A stretch of 43,435 bases of DNA, taken from assembly GCA_028292485.1 (NCBI GenBank), contig JAQGMG010000032.1, positions 1 to 43,435 on the forward strand. The letters run 5' to 3'. Position numbers and translations under genes: made by a program. How positions within the stretch are numbered: the first letter of the stretch is position 1; each line of letters begins with the position of its first letter. Source of the DNA: Rhodocyclales bacterium. Its GTDB lineage: Bacteria; Pseudomonadota; Gammaproteobacteria; Burkholderiales; Rhodocyclaceae. Below are positions 8,655-18,003 of this stretch, one piece after another. The notes beneath the pieces were generated by a model. It was not told the origin of the DNA and made no database searches. It was given only the letters and a program-made list of their open reading frames with translations.

Positions 8655-11042
8655 CTACGCGACGACCAGCCCGACAGGTTTGACCTTCGGCACCAGGGTG
8701 CCGCCCTTGCGTGCACGCTTGCCGCGACAGGCTTCCAGCGCCACGCCCTTGACGATCATGTCGATCTCCTTGCCGCCGCGACCTGCACCGAGCACCTTGA
8801 CGGCGTCGGTCGGCGGGCAGCAGATGGCGACGAGCTCTTCCTTCTCATCGAGCCCCATGACGATCATGCCGCGACCACGCGCCATGACTTTCATCTCGGC
8901 GCGCGGGAAGTACAGCAGGCGGCCGTTGCCGGAAACCGCGGCGATCCATTCGCCGAGCACGCGTGTCGGCGCAAGCACGGTTTCCTTGTCCTCCAGCGTC
9001 ATGAAGGCCTTGCCCGCACGCTGACGGCTGACGAGTTCTTCGAGCTTGGTGATGAAGCCGTAGCTGCCGGAGTTGGCGAAGAAGTATTCGGCTGCGGGAT
9101 CGTCGGTGAGCGCCTGCGCCACGCGGGCGCCGGGCTGCAACTCGATGAGCGAGCTGATCGGCACACCATCACCACGACCGCCCGGCAGATCGCCTATGCG
9201 AACGGAATAGGCGCGCCCCATGGTATCGATCAGCAGCAATGGCCATGTGGTGCGCGCTTCCGCAACGAGGAAAGCGCTGTCGCCGCTCTTGTAGGTCAGT
9301 GTCAGCGGATCGATGCCATGACCCTGGCGTGTGCGCGCCCAGCCATTCTTCGACAGGATGACAGTGACGGGTTCGTCCAGCACGGGCGCTTCGATATTCG
9401 AAACGGATGCGGCGGCTTCGATGAGCGTGCGACGGTCGTCGCCGTATTTCCTGGTGTCCTCGGTAATTTCCTTGACGATCAACCGGGTCATTGCATTGCG
9501 GTTTTCGAGCAGTTCGATCAGACCGGTGCGCTCTTCGCGCAGGGCCGACAGCTCCTTTTCGATTGCGATGTATTCGAGCTTGGCAAGCTGACGCAGGCGG
9601 ATTTCGAGAATGTCTTCCGCCTGCATTTCGGACAACCCGAAACGCGCGATCAACTCGGCTTTGGGCTCGTCCGCTTCGCGAATGACCTTGATGATTTCGT
9701 CGATATGCAACCAGGCGATCTGGCGGCCTTCGAGAATGTGGATGCGGCGCTCGACCTGGCCGAGACGATGGCGCGTGCGGCGCTCGACCGTGGCAAAGCG
9801 GAAAGCGATCCACTCGCTGATCAGGGCCTTGATGCCCTTCTGCCCTGGCCGACCATCGAGCCCGATCGCCGTGAAGTTCATTGGCACCGACGCTTCGAGC
9901 GAGGTGTGCGCAAGCAACACGCGCATCAGGTCGTCAGGCTCCTGCGTACGCGTCTTGGGTTCGAGTACGAGGCGCACGGCAGCCTTGTCGGAACTTTCGT
10001 CACGTGCAGCATCGAGCACACCTAGCAACAGGGCTTTGTTGTTCTTCTCGTCCTGGCTGATTTCTTTCTTGCCAGCCTTCGGTTGCGGATTGGTGACTGC
10101 TTCGATTTCAGCGAGCACCTTGGCCGTCGACACGCCGTGCGGCATTTCGTCCACGATGATGCGCCACGCACCACGCGCCAGTTGCTCGACACGCCAGCGC
10201 GCGCGCATGCGGATCGAGCCGCGGCCGCTTTCGTATGCATCGCGAATCGTGCTGTCCGGCGAGATGATCTGACCACCGCCGGGAAAGTCCGGGGCCGGCA
10301 TCACACTGCGGATTTCCTCCAGCGTGGCGTTGGGTTTCTTGATGAGCAGTTGCGCCGCCGCAGCGACCTCGCGCAGATTATGCGGCTGGCATTCTGTTGC
10401 CATACCCACGGCGATACCCGACGAGCCATTGAGCAGCAGCATCGGCAAACGCGCCGGCAGCAGCTTCGGCTCTTCATCACCACCGTCGTAATTCGGCACG
10501 AAATCCACCGTGCCCATTTCGATCTCGGACAGCAGCAATTCGGCCAGCGGCGTGAGACGCATCTCGGTGTAGCGCATCGCCGCTGCACCATCGCCGTCGC
10601 GCGAGCCGAAATTGCCCTGCCCATCGATCAGCGGATAGCGCAACGAGAAATCCTGCGCCAGGCGCACGGACGCGTCATAGATCGACGAGTCACCGTGCGG
10701 ATGCAGCTTGCCCATGACGTCACCGACCACGCGTGCCGATTTGACCGGCTTGGACGTGGGCGACAGACGCATGCGATGCATGGTGTAAAGGATGCGGCGC
10801 TGCACTGGCTTCATGCCGTCTTCAACCTGCGGCAAGGCACGGCCACGCACCACGCTCATGGCGTAGGCGAGATAGGCGCGTTCGGCGAAGGCGGCGATCG
10901 GCAGGTGATCGTCGGGCAGCTCGGTAAGGCCCGGGGGTAGTCCCGGTGGCAGCGGCGGTTCGGCTGGGGTGCTGGCAACCGGTGGTGGCGCGGCGACGAC
11001 TTCTTCGTCGCCAAACAGATCGGGTTCTTGCTCGTTGTGCAT
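8655..11042 (-). CDS. parC: DNA topoisomerase IV subunit A
   Basis: ParC (795 aa) is the breakage-reunion subunit of topoisomerase IV, which decatenates daughter chromosomes. The N-terminal part shows SVVRGRALPQVEDGMKPVQR, the quinolone-determining region GKLHPHGDSSIYDASVRLAQ (Ser and Asp at the classic positions) and the catalytic tyrosine in AAAMRYTEMRLTPLA. A coiled-coil gate region follows, then a C-terminal beta-pinwheel including PGGRGDGVPISSLI. I use the ATG at 11042 (MHNEQEPDLFGDEE); the longer frame needs a TTG. It converges on the flavoprotein gene with only 22 nt between stops. parE is not in the window next to it. Confidence 0.95.
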   Translation of the reverse strand: MHNEQEPDLFGDEEVVAAPPPVASTPAEPPLPPGLPPGLTELPDDHLPIAAFAERAYLAYAMSVVRGRALPQVEDGMKPVQRRILYTMHRMRLSPTSKPVKSARVVGDVMGKLHPHGDSSIYDASVRLAQDFSLRYPLIDGQGNFGSRDGDGAAAMRYTEMRLTPLAELLLSEIEMGTVDFVPNYDGGDEEPKLLPARLPMLLLNGSSGIAVGMATECQPHNLREVAAAAQLLIKKPNATLEEIRSVMPAPDFPGGGQIISPDSTIRDAYESGRGSIRMRARWRVEQLARGAWRIIVDEMPHGVSTAKVLAEIEAVTNPQPKAGKKEISQDEKNNKALLLGVLDAARDESSDKAAVRLVLEPKTRTQEPDDLMRVLLAHTSLEASVPMNFTAIGLDGRPGQKGIKALISEWIAFRFATVERRTRHRLGQVERRIHILEGRQIAWLHIDEIIKVIREADEPKAELIARFGLSEMQAEDILEIRLRQLAKLEYIAIEKELSALREERTGLIELLENRNAMTRLIVKEITEDTRKYGDDRRTLIEAAASVSNIEAPVLDEPVTVILSKNGWARTRQGHGIDPLTLTYKSGDSAFLVAEARTTWPLLLIDTMGRAYSVRIGDLPGGRGDGVPISSLIELQPGARVAQALTDDPAAEYFFANSGSYGFITKLEELVSRQRAGKAFMTLEDKETVLAPTRVLGEWIAAVSGNGRLLYFPRAEMKVMARGRGMIVMGLDEKEELVAICCPPTDAVKVLGAGRGGKEIDMIVKGVALEACRGKRARKGGTLVPKVKPVGLVVA

Positions 11043-11229
11043 GTGCGGCAGGGTCAAATTGAAATGGAAGTAGAATCAGTCCGGGCCAAGGCCAGACGGC
11101 GTCAGGTATTGCTGTGCGGTGACGATAAAGATACTGAGCGGCATCGGCAGTCATGCGGCGACACCCGACAAAGCGGTGATGATTATCGCAGCTACTTTCG
11201 TCATCGGGGCGCCTCTCAGGCTTCGCGGC

Positions 11230-11258
11230 ATTTGCCGTCGATCCCTTTGTCGGCAAAT
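11230..11258. promoter_or_regulatory. Dyad ATTTGCCG/CGGCAAAT in the parC-MORN divergent region
   Basis: ATTTGCCG (11230-11237) and its exact reverse complement CGGCAAAT (11251-11258) are separated by 13 bases. The 381-nt region between the divergent parC and MORN genes (11043-11423) has no convincing gene. The dyad could be a regulator site or a hairpin near either 5' end. I cannot name a regulator. Confidence 0.35.
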
Positions 11259-11423
11259 CGCTTGACGCTGCTTCGCTTCAAACGTTACCGTCGCGCAGGA
11301 ATATCCTGCCAGGCCGGTGTTTTACCGTCGTTTTTGCCAGATCACCGTTGGTTTGTTTCTGGTCTACTTCGGGTTTACTTCTTTCTCGTGGCCATTTACA
11401 GGAGTCGCAGGAGTTTGAACAGC

Positions 11424-13445
11424 ATGCCCCTTTCGATGTGGCTCGGCACCTGGCCCGGATCAGCACAGAGCTCGTGGACAGGATCTGGAGCCCGCCAACC
11501 GAACCCGCGCATGGCGCTCCCGGCATCACCCCTTCTCTCTTTTCTTGCGGCCATTTTTCTTGCTCTGGCGGCGCTGGCGCCTGCCCATGCCGCCGTTCTG
11601 GCAGGCGGGCGTTTCGTTGAGGCTGACGGCTGGAAGGCGCGTATTACTGTCGATTGCCTGCTCAAGGACAAACTTTGCGGCAGCTTTCGTTACGAGACCC
11701 AGGGCTGCGAAGGGGATCTCATCTATACAGGCGAGACCGCCGGCGGTTTCGAATTTCGTGCCGAACTTCGCGCTGGCCGTTGCCTGCCCGGCTGCACAGT
11801 ACAAGTATCCAGCGACTTCAAACGCTATGCCGAGATCTGCAAGGACAGCAGGCATGATGGAACGCTCGTCTCTGCCGACCCGCCTGCAGTTGCGCCAGCA
11901 ATACCGGTCTCCGCTGCACCGCCGGTCTCTGCCTCTGACACGGCCCCTGCTACCACGACTCCTGTACCCGCAACGGTGGTGCTTGTCGCGCCGACGATAA
12001 CCAGCGCGCAAGCCGAAGTCCCGGCCACGCCGGCCGTGGCGCCAGCCCCCGCCGTCAGCGTGGCGCCGGGAACTGCCGCGGGCAAAGGGGTCGAACGTGT
12101 CGAACGCACTGGCGACTCCACAATGAAGGGTGATTTCACGCTGGACAGCAAGACCGGCACGGTAAGCGGCAAGGTGCGCATCGACTGGGACAATGGCAAT
12201 AGCTTCGACGGCACCATGATCAACGGCAAGCGCAATGGCAAAGGCCGCTTCGTGTGGTCCAACGGCCAGTCATACGACGGCGACTGGCGCGACGACGTGG
12301 CCGACGGCAATGCAGTCATGGTGTTCGCCAACGGTGATCGCTACCAGGGTCAGGTGAAGGACGGCGTGCCCGACGGTCGTGGCCGCAAGCAGTTCTCCAA
12401 CGGCGACAGCTACGAGGGGCAATTCACGAAAGGCGTCGCCGACATCGAAGGTACATATACCGAAAAGAGCGGCAGCCGTTACAGCGGCCAGTGGAAAGCC
12501 GGCATCAAGAACGGACGCGGCAGGTTCGCATGGATTGAAGGCCAGAGCTACGAGGGAGAGTGGGTCGCCGACAAACCCGAAGGCAAGGGCGTGATCAGCT
12601 TTGCCAATGGTGATCGTTATGACGGACAAATCAGCAATGGCTTGCCGCAAGGGATGGGCGTGAAAACCTATGCTTCATCGCAAGATCGCTACGAAGGCAA
12701 TTTCATGCTGGGTGAAGCGCAGGGCGAAGGCGTCTACCGCTGGAAAAATGGCGACGCTTACGATGGCAACTGGCTGAAAGGCAAGAAGGCTGGCCAGGGG
12801 CGCTACACCTGGACTAATGGCGATTACTGGGAGGGCGTCTTTACGGACGACAGGCAGACAGAGGCAGGCCGTCTCTATTTCACGCCTACGATCGTCGCCT
12901 CAGGGGCAGACGTCGAGAAGGTTGCCAAGCAAACCAATGCCATGGCGGCCGCGACCGACACCACGCCCGGCAAGGCTCAGACTGGCAAACCGACCGACAG
13001 GCAGTTTGACCATACCAAGCTGCTTGCCATCCCCATGGTTGCCAAGGAACTGCGTGATTGTTCGCGCAAGGATGCCAACGATTGCGCAACGCGGGTCGTC
13101 AATGACGTTGTCAACGACGCCTTGTTCCCTCACAAATGGCAAATCATGTCCTCGGAAAAAGATCCCAAGGGCAAGGCCTCGGTCTTCGAAGTGGATACCA
13201 ATTCCGTACTCGAAGCCGGCAATGTCTTTTCCTGGCTGCGCTCCGGCGATGGCATGACGAGCGCACGCAATATCGGCATCAAATACGATTGCAGGGCTCA
13301 ATCCCTGGAAATACAGCTGATCTATAACTGCTCGGGCAGCCAGCTGCAGACTTGCGTGCTCGACCCCAGCATCGAAAAATATGCGGGCAAGGTCATCCCG
13401 GCGACTGACATCAAGAGTTGGTTCAAAGGTGCGTGCGAACGTTGA
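11424..13445 (+). CDS. Exported MORN-repeat protein linked to the T6SS signalling module
   Basis: The product (673 aa from this start) carries a hydrophobic export signal (LLSFLAAIFLALAALAPAHA). A Cys-containing domain and a Pro/Ala-rich linker follow, then about ten MORN-type repeats over roughly residues 250-470 (pattern G.SYDGDW..G..NGKG.FVWSNG). The last 150 or so residues (about 520-673) form a separate domain with VFEVDTNSVLEAGNVFSWLR and IKYDCRAQSLEIQLIYNC, which resembles the surface-adhesin-E type fold; that match is tentative. The ATG at 11424 has AGGAG ten bases upstream; the ATG at 11511 starts right at the signal peptide and is the alternative. It lies 140 nt upstream of the first kinase gene in the same direction. 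MORN repeats often bind lipid or protein; the role here is unknown. Confidence 0.8.
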   Translation: MPLSMWLGTWPGSAQSSWTGSGARQPNPRMALPASPLLSFLAAIFLALAALAPAHAAVLAGGRFVEADGWKARITVDCLLKDKLCGSFRYETQGCEGDLIYTGETAGGFEFRAELRAGRCLPGCTVQVSSDFKRYAEICKDSRHDGTLVSADPPAVAPAIPVSAAPPVSASDTAPATTTPVPATVVLVAPTITSAQAEVPATPAVAPAPAVSVAPGTAAGKGVERVERTGDSTMKGDFTLDSKTGTVSGKVRIDWDNGNSFDGTMINGKRNGKGRFVWSNGQSYDGDWRDDVADGNAVMVFANGDRYQGQVKDGVPDGRGRKQFSNGDSYEGQFTKGVADIEGTYTEKSGSRYSGQWKAGIKNGRGRFAWIEGQSYEGEWVADKPEGKGVISFANGDRYDGQISNGLPQGMGVKTYASSQDRYEGNFMLGEAQGEGVYRWKNGDAYDGNWLKGKKAGQGRYTWTNGDYWEGVFTDDRQTEAGRLYFTPTIVASGADVEKVAKQTNAMAAATDTTPGKAQTGKPTDRQFDHTKLLAIPMVAKELRDCSRKDANDCATRVVNDVVNDALFPHKWQIMSSEKDPKGKASVFEVDTNSVLEAGNVFSWLRSGDGMTSARNIGIKYDCRAQSLEIQLIYNCSGSQLQTCVLDPSIEKYAGKVIPATDIKSWFKGACER

Positions 13446-13585
13446 TGCCGGCATGCGGCGACTGTGCAATCGCCCATGATCGCTTGATGAAATGGGCGCC
13501 GACCGTCTACATTCCGGTCTACAGTCCGGTTTCGGACAAGTTCCAAACAATCAAACAAAAATGAACAACAGGACGGGACCACACG

Positions 13586-15568
13586 GTGGCTGACGAACCG
13601 CACAGCAACAGCACCGTGATACTCGGCGGTGGCGCTGCCAAGCCCAAGGGCGAATCGTCAGGCATGCATCAGAACGCCCTGCCGGTTGGCACCATGCTGG
13701 GCGAGTTCGAGATCATCAGCCTGATCGGCGAAGGCGGTTTCGGCATCGTCTATCTCGCACAGGATCACTCTCTCCACCGCAAGGTAGCGCTCAAGGAATA
13801 CATGCCGGCCTCGCTGGCCTCTCGCGCGCATGACTCATCGGTAACGGTGCGCTCGGAACGGCAACGCGAGACTTTCGGCATTGGCCTGCGCAGCTTCGTG
13901 AATGAAGCGCGCATCCTCGCCCAGTTCGATCATGCCGCCCTGGTCAAGGTCTATCGCTTCTGGGAAGCCAATGGCACTGCCTACATGGTGATGCCGTACT
14001 TCAGCGGCCAGACCCTTCAGGACGTACTGCGGACACGCGACAAGGCGCCGGAAGAAGCATGGATCCGCAAGATCCTGTTGCCGGTCATGGATGCGCTGGA
14101 GATCATCCACGAGGACAAGTGCTACCACCGCGACATCGCGCCAGACAACATCATGTTGCTCGCCGACGAGCGGCCCGTGCTGCTTGACTTCGGTGCCGCG
14201 CGGCGCGTCATCAGCGACATGACGCAGGCATTGACCGTCATTCTGAAGCCCGGCTACGCACCTATCGAGCAGTACGCCGAAATGCCCGGCATGAAGCAAG
14301 GCCCGTGGACCGACGTCTATGCGCTGGCTGCCGTCGTCTACTTCATGATCCTCAATCGCAAGCCGCCGCCTGCGGTGGGCCGCATGATGCAGGACAGTTA
14401 CGAGCCCCTGACACTCAGCGAAATGGCCGGGCAATACAGCGACCGCTTTTTGCAGGGCATCGACAAATGCCTCAACGTCAAAGCCGAGGATCGTCCACAA
14501 AGCATTGCGGAAATGCGCATTGCCATCGGCTTTGGTCCGAGCACCGGCCTGACCGAACAGGCATTGCGCAAATCGAAAAAGAGCGCAAAACCAGCCCCCC
14601 CGGCGCCCGTCAGAGCGGCTACAGCGAACACGGCATCTGACGAAGCCAGCACCAGGGATACCAGGCTGCCCCTGCTGATCGGCGCCGGCGTCGTGATTGC
14701 CGCAGCGCTGGCAGGCGGTTACGCGTATTACGCGAAACATCAGGCAACAGGTAGTGATGCAACTGTTGTAGCCAAGCTACCGGACACACCGATCGTCCCG
14801 AAACAGGCTGTACCGGCAAACAAGGCAGCAACGAGCGCGGCGCCATTCAATTCGGCCGCTGCGTCGGTCGCTGCTCCGTCCGTGTCCCCTGTGCCGCCAG
14901 CACCACTATTCACCACGCTGGCCGCAGCACTCGATGGTGCAAACGCCGCTGCCGATACACGCATGGGCGTCTCGCTGGAAGCGCCGAAGAGCCTGGTTGC
15001 AGACAGTGCGCTGACACTCTCTGCCAGCAGCAAATCCGATGGCTTCCTCTACACGTATTTGTGGGACCAGAGCGAAGACAGGATCTACCGCCTCCTCCCC
15101 AACGAAAAAGACCCCGACAATGCGATCAAGGCCAACAGCACACTGAGCCTGCCGAGCAGCAAATCAGCCCCTGCCTGGAAATTCGCCGCAAAAGAGCCGC
15201 TCGGCAAATGGCGTGTTTTTTCGATACTGTCCGAAAAGCCTCGCGATTTCTCCAAGGCTGCATTCACGCGTCAAGGCGATTTTCTTGTCGCCGAACGCAA
15301 GGCCCTCGAATCCCGGCTCTCCACTGCCGGCCTGCCCGGCTTGTTTGGCACACCGCAATGCGCGGCAGGTCTGGAGTGCCGTGATCACTATGCCATTGGC
15401 TCAGCTGTCATCACGGAAATGGCTGCTCCGGCTGTCAAACCCGTAGCGCCTGCGCCCGTCACCAAACCGGCTGTTCCACAAACTGCACCAGGCAAGAAGA
15501 AGCCCGACTCAGAGCGCGAATACATGAAACGCCTCAACAAGGATCTGGACAATCTGTTGGGCAAATAA
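13586..15568 (+). CDS. ppkA: Hanks-type Ser/Thr protein kinase, T6SS PpkA-like, with C-terminal DUF4384-like domain (first copy)
   Basis: A membrane-anchored kinase of 660 aa. The kinase domain spans about residues 38-315: glycine loop IGEGGFGIVY (47-56), ATP lysine K70 in VALKEY, catalytic HRDIAPDN (181-188) and DFGAARR (201-207). One transmembrane helix lies near 355-378 (LPLLIGAGVVIAAALAGGY), then a Pro/Ala linker. A periplasmic domain at about 470-600 (DGFLYTYLWDQSEDRIYRLLPN) resembles DUF4384. Start is GTG with GGACGGGA upstream. An N-terminal STVIL (T10) could be an FHA docking site. TagH/Fha and PP2C genes follow, so this is the kinase of the threonine-phosphorylation pathway that triggers T6SS assembly. 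A close paralogue lies at 39462. Confidence 0.92.
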   Translation: MADEPHSNSTVILGGGAAKPKGESSGMHQNALPVGTMLGEFEIISLIGEGGFGIVYLAQDHSLHRKVALKEYMPASLASRAHDSSVTVRSERQRETFGIGLRSFVNEARILAQFDHAALVKVYRFWEANGTAYMVMPYFSGQTLQDVLRTRDKAPEEAWIRKILLPVMDALEIIHEDKCYHRDIAPDNIMLLADERPVLLDFGAARRVISDMTQALTVILKPGYAPIEQYAEMPGMKQGPWTDVYALAAVVYFMILNRKPPPAVGRMMQDSYEPLTLSEMAGQYSDRFLQGIDKCLNVKAEDRPQSIAEMRIAIGFGPSTGLTEQALRKSKKSAKPAPPAPVRAATANTASDEASTRDTRLPLLIGAGVVIAAALAGGYAYYAKHQATGSDATVVAKLPDTPIVPKQAVPANKAATSAAPFNSAAASVAAPSVSPVPPAPLFTTLAAALDGANAAADTRMGVSLEAPKSLVADSALTLSASSKSDGFLYTYLWDQSEDRIYRLLPNEKDPDNAIKANSTLSLPSSKSAPAWKFAAKEPLGKWRVFSILSEKPRDFSKAAFTRQGDFLVAERKALESRLSTAGLPGLFGTPQCAAGLECRDHYAIGSAVITEMAAPAVKPVAPAPVTKPAVPQTAPGKKKPDSEREYMKRLNKDLDNLLGK

Positions 15569-15644
15569 CGGGGCAGCTCATACCCGCACGTGGTTGATGG
15601 CGATATTCAATAGTCAGTTGATGGTTTCGACGAGGGGATAGCTA

Positions 15645-16703
15645 GTGTTGCTGCGCATTACCGTTCTTCAATATAAAGGCGCACCGCCCGCGACGGCGCT
15701 CGCCTATATATTTGACGTGCGTGGCGGCAGTATCGGGCGCGAAGACTGCAACCTCACCCTGCCGGATGCGACACGCGTGCTGTCGCGCGTCCAGGCGCAA
15801 ATCGTCTTCGCCGATGGCTTGTTCAAGCTGCTGGACCAGGGCGGCAATCCGTCAGTGGTGAACAGCCTGCGCGTAGGCCGCGGCAATTCGCGCGTCCTGT
15901 ATGACGGCGACATCATAGAAATCGGCGACTACAAGCTGCGGGTCAAGTCCATCGGCAGCACGGTTCCGGCCAACAATGTCGACAGCGCGCCGCAACGCAC
16001 GCAGCTGCCGATGCCAGGCGAAGAGCTCGCGCCGCCGATACTGCTCGATCACGACGAACTCGTTGGTGGCGCCGCGCCAATCGCCCAGCTAGCACCTGCT
16101 CCGGATACCGAAGTGGATGCACTCGAAATGACTTTCGACATGGACGTCGATTTCGACGATGACGAAGGCATCATTGCGGGCGAAGGCGGAAATAACGATC
16201 TCGACAAGCAGGACGATCCGAACGCCACAGTCGGCATCGACAGTCCGATGGGACTGCCGCACGGCCGTGATGGTGACGACACACCGGATCATGCCTTCCC
16301 GGAAGTCATGCTGGCTGCCCACGAACTGCAGCCAGACATGAGTGCCGAACAAGCGGCGATGCTGACCAGCCTGTGTCTCGGACTAGGCCTGACGGCACCG
16401 GAAATCGCCGGGAAAATGCTGCCGCAACACATGGGCATCGTCATGCGCAGAGCCATGCAACAGGCCCTCGCTGGCGTGCTGGAACGCTTCACTCCCGCAG
16501 ATCTGGAAAAGCGCCTGGCCGATCGCGCACTGCTGCTCGAAACCCCGCCGCCGCTCGACCGCAAGAGCAAACTGTGGGAACTGTTCGAGCAACGCCACGC
16601 CGAGATCTCGCACGAAGCAGAAGACTATTTTCATTCGCTGTTCGGCAGCGAATTCCGCAAAGCGTGCGAAGCACAGGTCGACCACCTGCAAGAGCACAAT
16701 TGA
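15645..16703 (+). CDS. tagH: T6SS-associated FHA-domain protein (TagH/Fha)
   Basis: The product (352 aa) has an N-terminal FHA domain (about 1-100) that reads phosphothreonine: GSIGRED with Gly31-Arg32, Ser47 in VLSRVQAQ, and NSLRV. A long acidic linker (about 110-225, many Asp and Glu) follows. The C-terminal TagH/FHA-associated domain occupies about 225-350 (LCLGLGLTAPEIAGKMLP; SKLWELFEQRHAEISHEAEDYFHSLFG is typical). In the family it joins kinase signalling to the TssL/TssM membrane complex. The canonical His after the FHA serine is Gln here. Start is GTG at 15645 with GAGGGGA upstream; a downstream start would break the FHA strand. The phosphatase gene begins 16 nt after its stop. Confidence 0.92.
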   Translation: MLLRITVLQYKGAPPATALAYIFDVRGGSIGREDCNLTLPDATRVLSRVQAQIVFADGLFKLLDQGGNPSVVNSLRVGRGNSRVLYDGDIIEIGDYKLRVKSIGSTVPANNVDSAPQRTQLPMPGEELAPPILLDHDELVGGAAPIAQLAPAPDTEVDALEMTFDMDVDFDDDEGIIAGEGGNNDLDKQDDPNATVGIDSPMGLPHGRDGDDTPDHAFPEVMLAAHELQPDMSAEQAAMLTSLCLGLGLTAPEIAGKMLPQHMGIVMRRAMQQALAGVLERFTPADLEKRLADRALLLETPPPLDRKSKLWELFEQRHAEISHEAEDYFHSLFGSEFRKACEAQVDHLQEHN

Positions 16704-16719
16704 ACCGTACGAGACGCAC

Positions 16720-17490
16720 ATGCTTGCACTGAAAACAACTTACACATCGCAAACCGGCCAGCGCAAACGCAACGAGGACACCTGCGGTTACTGGACCTCG
16801 GACACCGCCTGTTGCTGGGTGGTATCGGACGGCGCTGGCGGTCATGGCAGCGGCGATGTCGCATCGCAACTGGTCGTCAATACCGCGCTGGAACAATTCT
16901 CCAGTCAGCAGGAAGTCAGTGAACAAGCCGTCACCGATCTGACCACCGGCGCTCATGCTGCCGTCATGGCGCACAAACACAGCAATCCGGACGGCGACGA
17001 CATGCACGCCACCGTGGCCGTCCTGCTGATCGATGCAGAAACGGGTAATGCGGTATGGGCACACGTCGGCGACACCCGGCTCTACCTGTTCCGCCGCCGA
17101 AAAATTGCGCTGCAGACGCGCGACCACAGCCTCGTGCAACAGCTCGTCGACGCCGGCTACGGCGGTGAGGACATCATCCGCACCCACCCACAACGCAATA
17201 TGCTGACGTCGGCCATCGGCAGCGGCGACGAGCTGACCATCAGCGTCTCAGGCGCACCGGTGCTTGTTGAAGAAGGCGACGTCTTCCTGATGTGCACGGA
17301 CGGCTGGTGGGAATACGTCGAGGAACGCGTCATGGAACAAATGCTTCAGGACGCCAACACGGCCCAGGAATGGCTGGATGTCATGGCCGCACGCGTCGAA
17401 GCCAGCGCCAAGGAAAACGCCGACAACTACACAGCGGTAGTCGTGGTAGTTGGCGAGTTCGCAAGGGTTACGACGGCGATACGCACCTGA
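16720..17490 (+). CDS. pppA: PP2C-type Ser/Thr phosphatase (PppA-like)
   Basis: The product (256 aa) is a single metal-dependent PP2C domain. Motifs in order: RKRNED (metal aspartate D20), VVSDGAGGHGSGDVAS (D37), HVGDTRLYLFRR, DHSLVQQLVDAG, FLMCTDGWWEYV and ENADNYTAVVV. It is cytoplasmic, with no signal peptide or membrane segment. In T6SS loci of this type it reverses PpkA phosphorylation of Fha and other targets and so keeps the machine off. It is the last gene of the MORN-ppkA-tagH-pppA set. Confidence 0.93.
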   Translation: MLALKTTYTSQTGQRKRNEDTCGYWTSDTACCWVVSDGAGGHGSGDVASQLVVNTALEQFSSQQEVSEQAVTDLTTGAHAAVMAHKHSNPDGDDMHATVAVLLIDAETGNAVWAHVGDTRLYLFRRRKIALQTRDHSLVQQLVDAGYGGEDIIRTHPQRNMLTSAIGSGDELTISVSGAPVLVEEGDVFLMCTDGWWEYVEERVMEQMLQDANTAQEWLDVMAARVEASAKENADNYTAVVVVVGEFARVTTAIRT

Positions 17491-17505
17491 ACCGGCAAGG
17501 CCGGT
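17491..17505 (+). terminator. Short GC hairpin directly after pppA
   Basis: ACCGGC (17491-17496) and GCCGGT (17500-17505) form a perfect 6-bp stem around AAG, starting at the base after the pppA stop. No run of T follows, so it is at best a weak terminator or a 3' end protector. Confidence 0.4.
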
Positions 17506-17529
17506 ATGTGATTTGAATCTACAAACCAA

Positions 17530-17829
17530 TGTGTCATTCCAGCTTTCGCCGAAATAACAAACCACCAAGGCGCCACCCGTGTTTCCGTCATTCCCGCGAA
17601 GGCGGGAATCCAGTGGCGTTCGATACTCCCAAACAGAGCCACTGGACTCTTGCCGTCGCGCACTACTCTCCGTAATAAATCTGCCATTACGTACAGAGCC
17701 TCATGGCGCAGAAAAACCTCTCACTCCGTCATTCCGGCGAAAGCCGGAATCCAGTACGGAGCCTCCGAGCCTGGATCCCGGCTTTCGCCGGGATGACAAC
17801 CTTTGCCAAAGTCGTTTGTCATTCCCACG
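17530..17829. repeat. Cluster of REP-like palindromes in a 513-base gap
   Basis: The gap between pppA and the metallopeptidase gene (17491-18003) holds no gene I can support. It contains REP-like units of the form GTCATTCCCGCGAA...GGGAATCCA at 17586-17613 and 17727-17754, an inverted copy at 17771-17798, and degraded pieces at about 17530-17560 and 17816-17829. The units at 17727 and 17771 face each other and would fold as one long hairpin (a REP doublet, or REPIN). Each arm is itself a palindrome around GCGAAAGC or GCGAAGGC. Bases 17830-18003 show nothing recognisable. Confidence 0.85.
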
Positions 17830-18003
17830 CATGAAGTAATCAGGCATTTCCGCGCCAGCAAAAAGCGCGAGCAAACTCAACAACGGAGTATTTGCATCGA
17901 AACTATTCGATGTCTTGCCATACGTGCTTGTGCCTCTTCAAGTGAGAATCAAGCGGCTTTAGCGAAGTCAGACGACGTTGCTAAATATTCACAAGCCGAT
18001 GAA

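Noticed and set aside
17530..17829. Repeats that might suggest a CRISPR array
   Set aside because: The units are palindromic, of mixed orientation and irregular spacing, typical of REP elements, and there are no cas genes.
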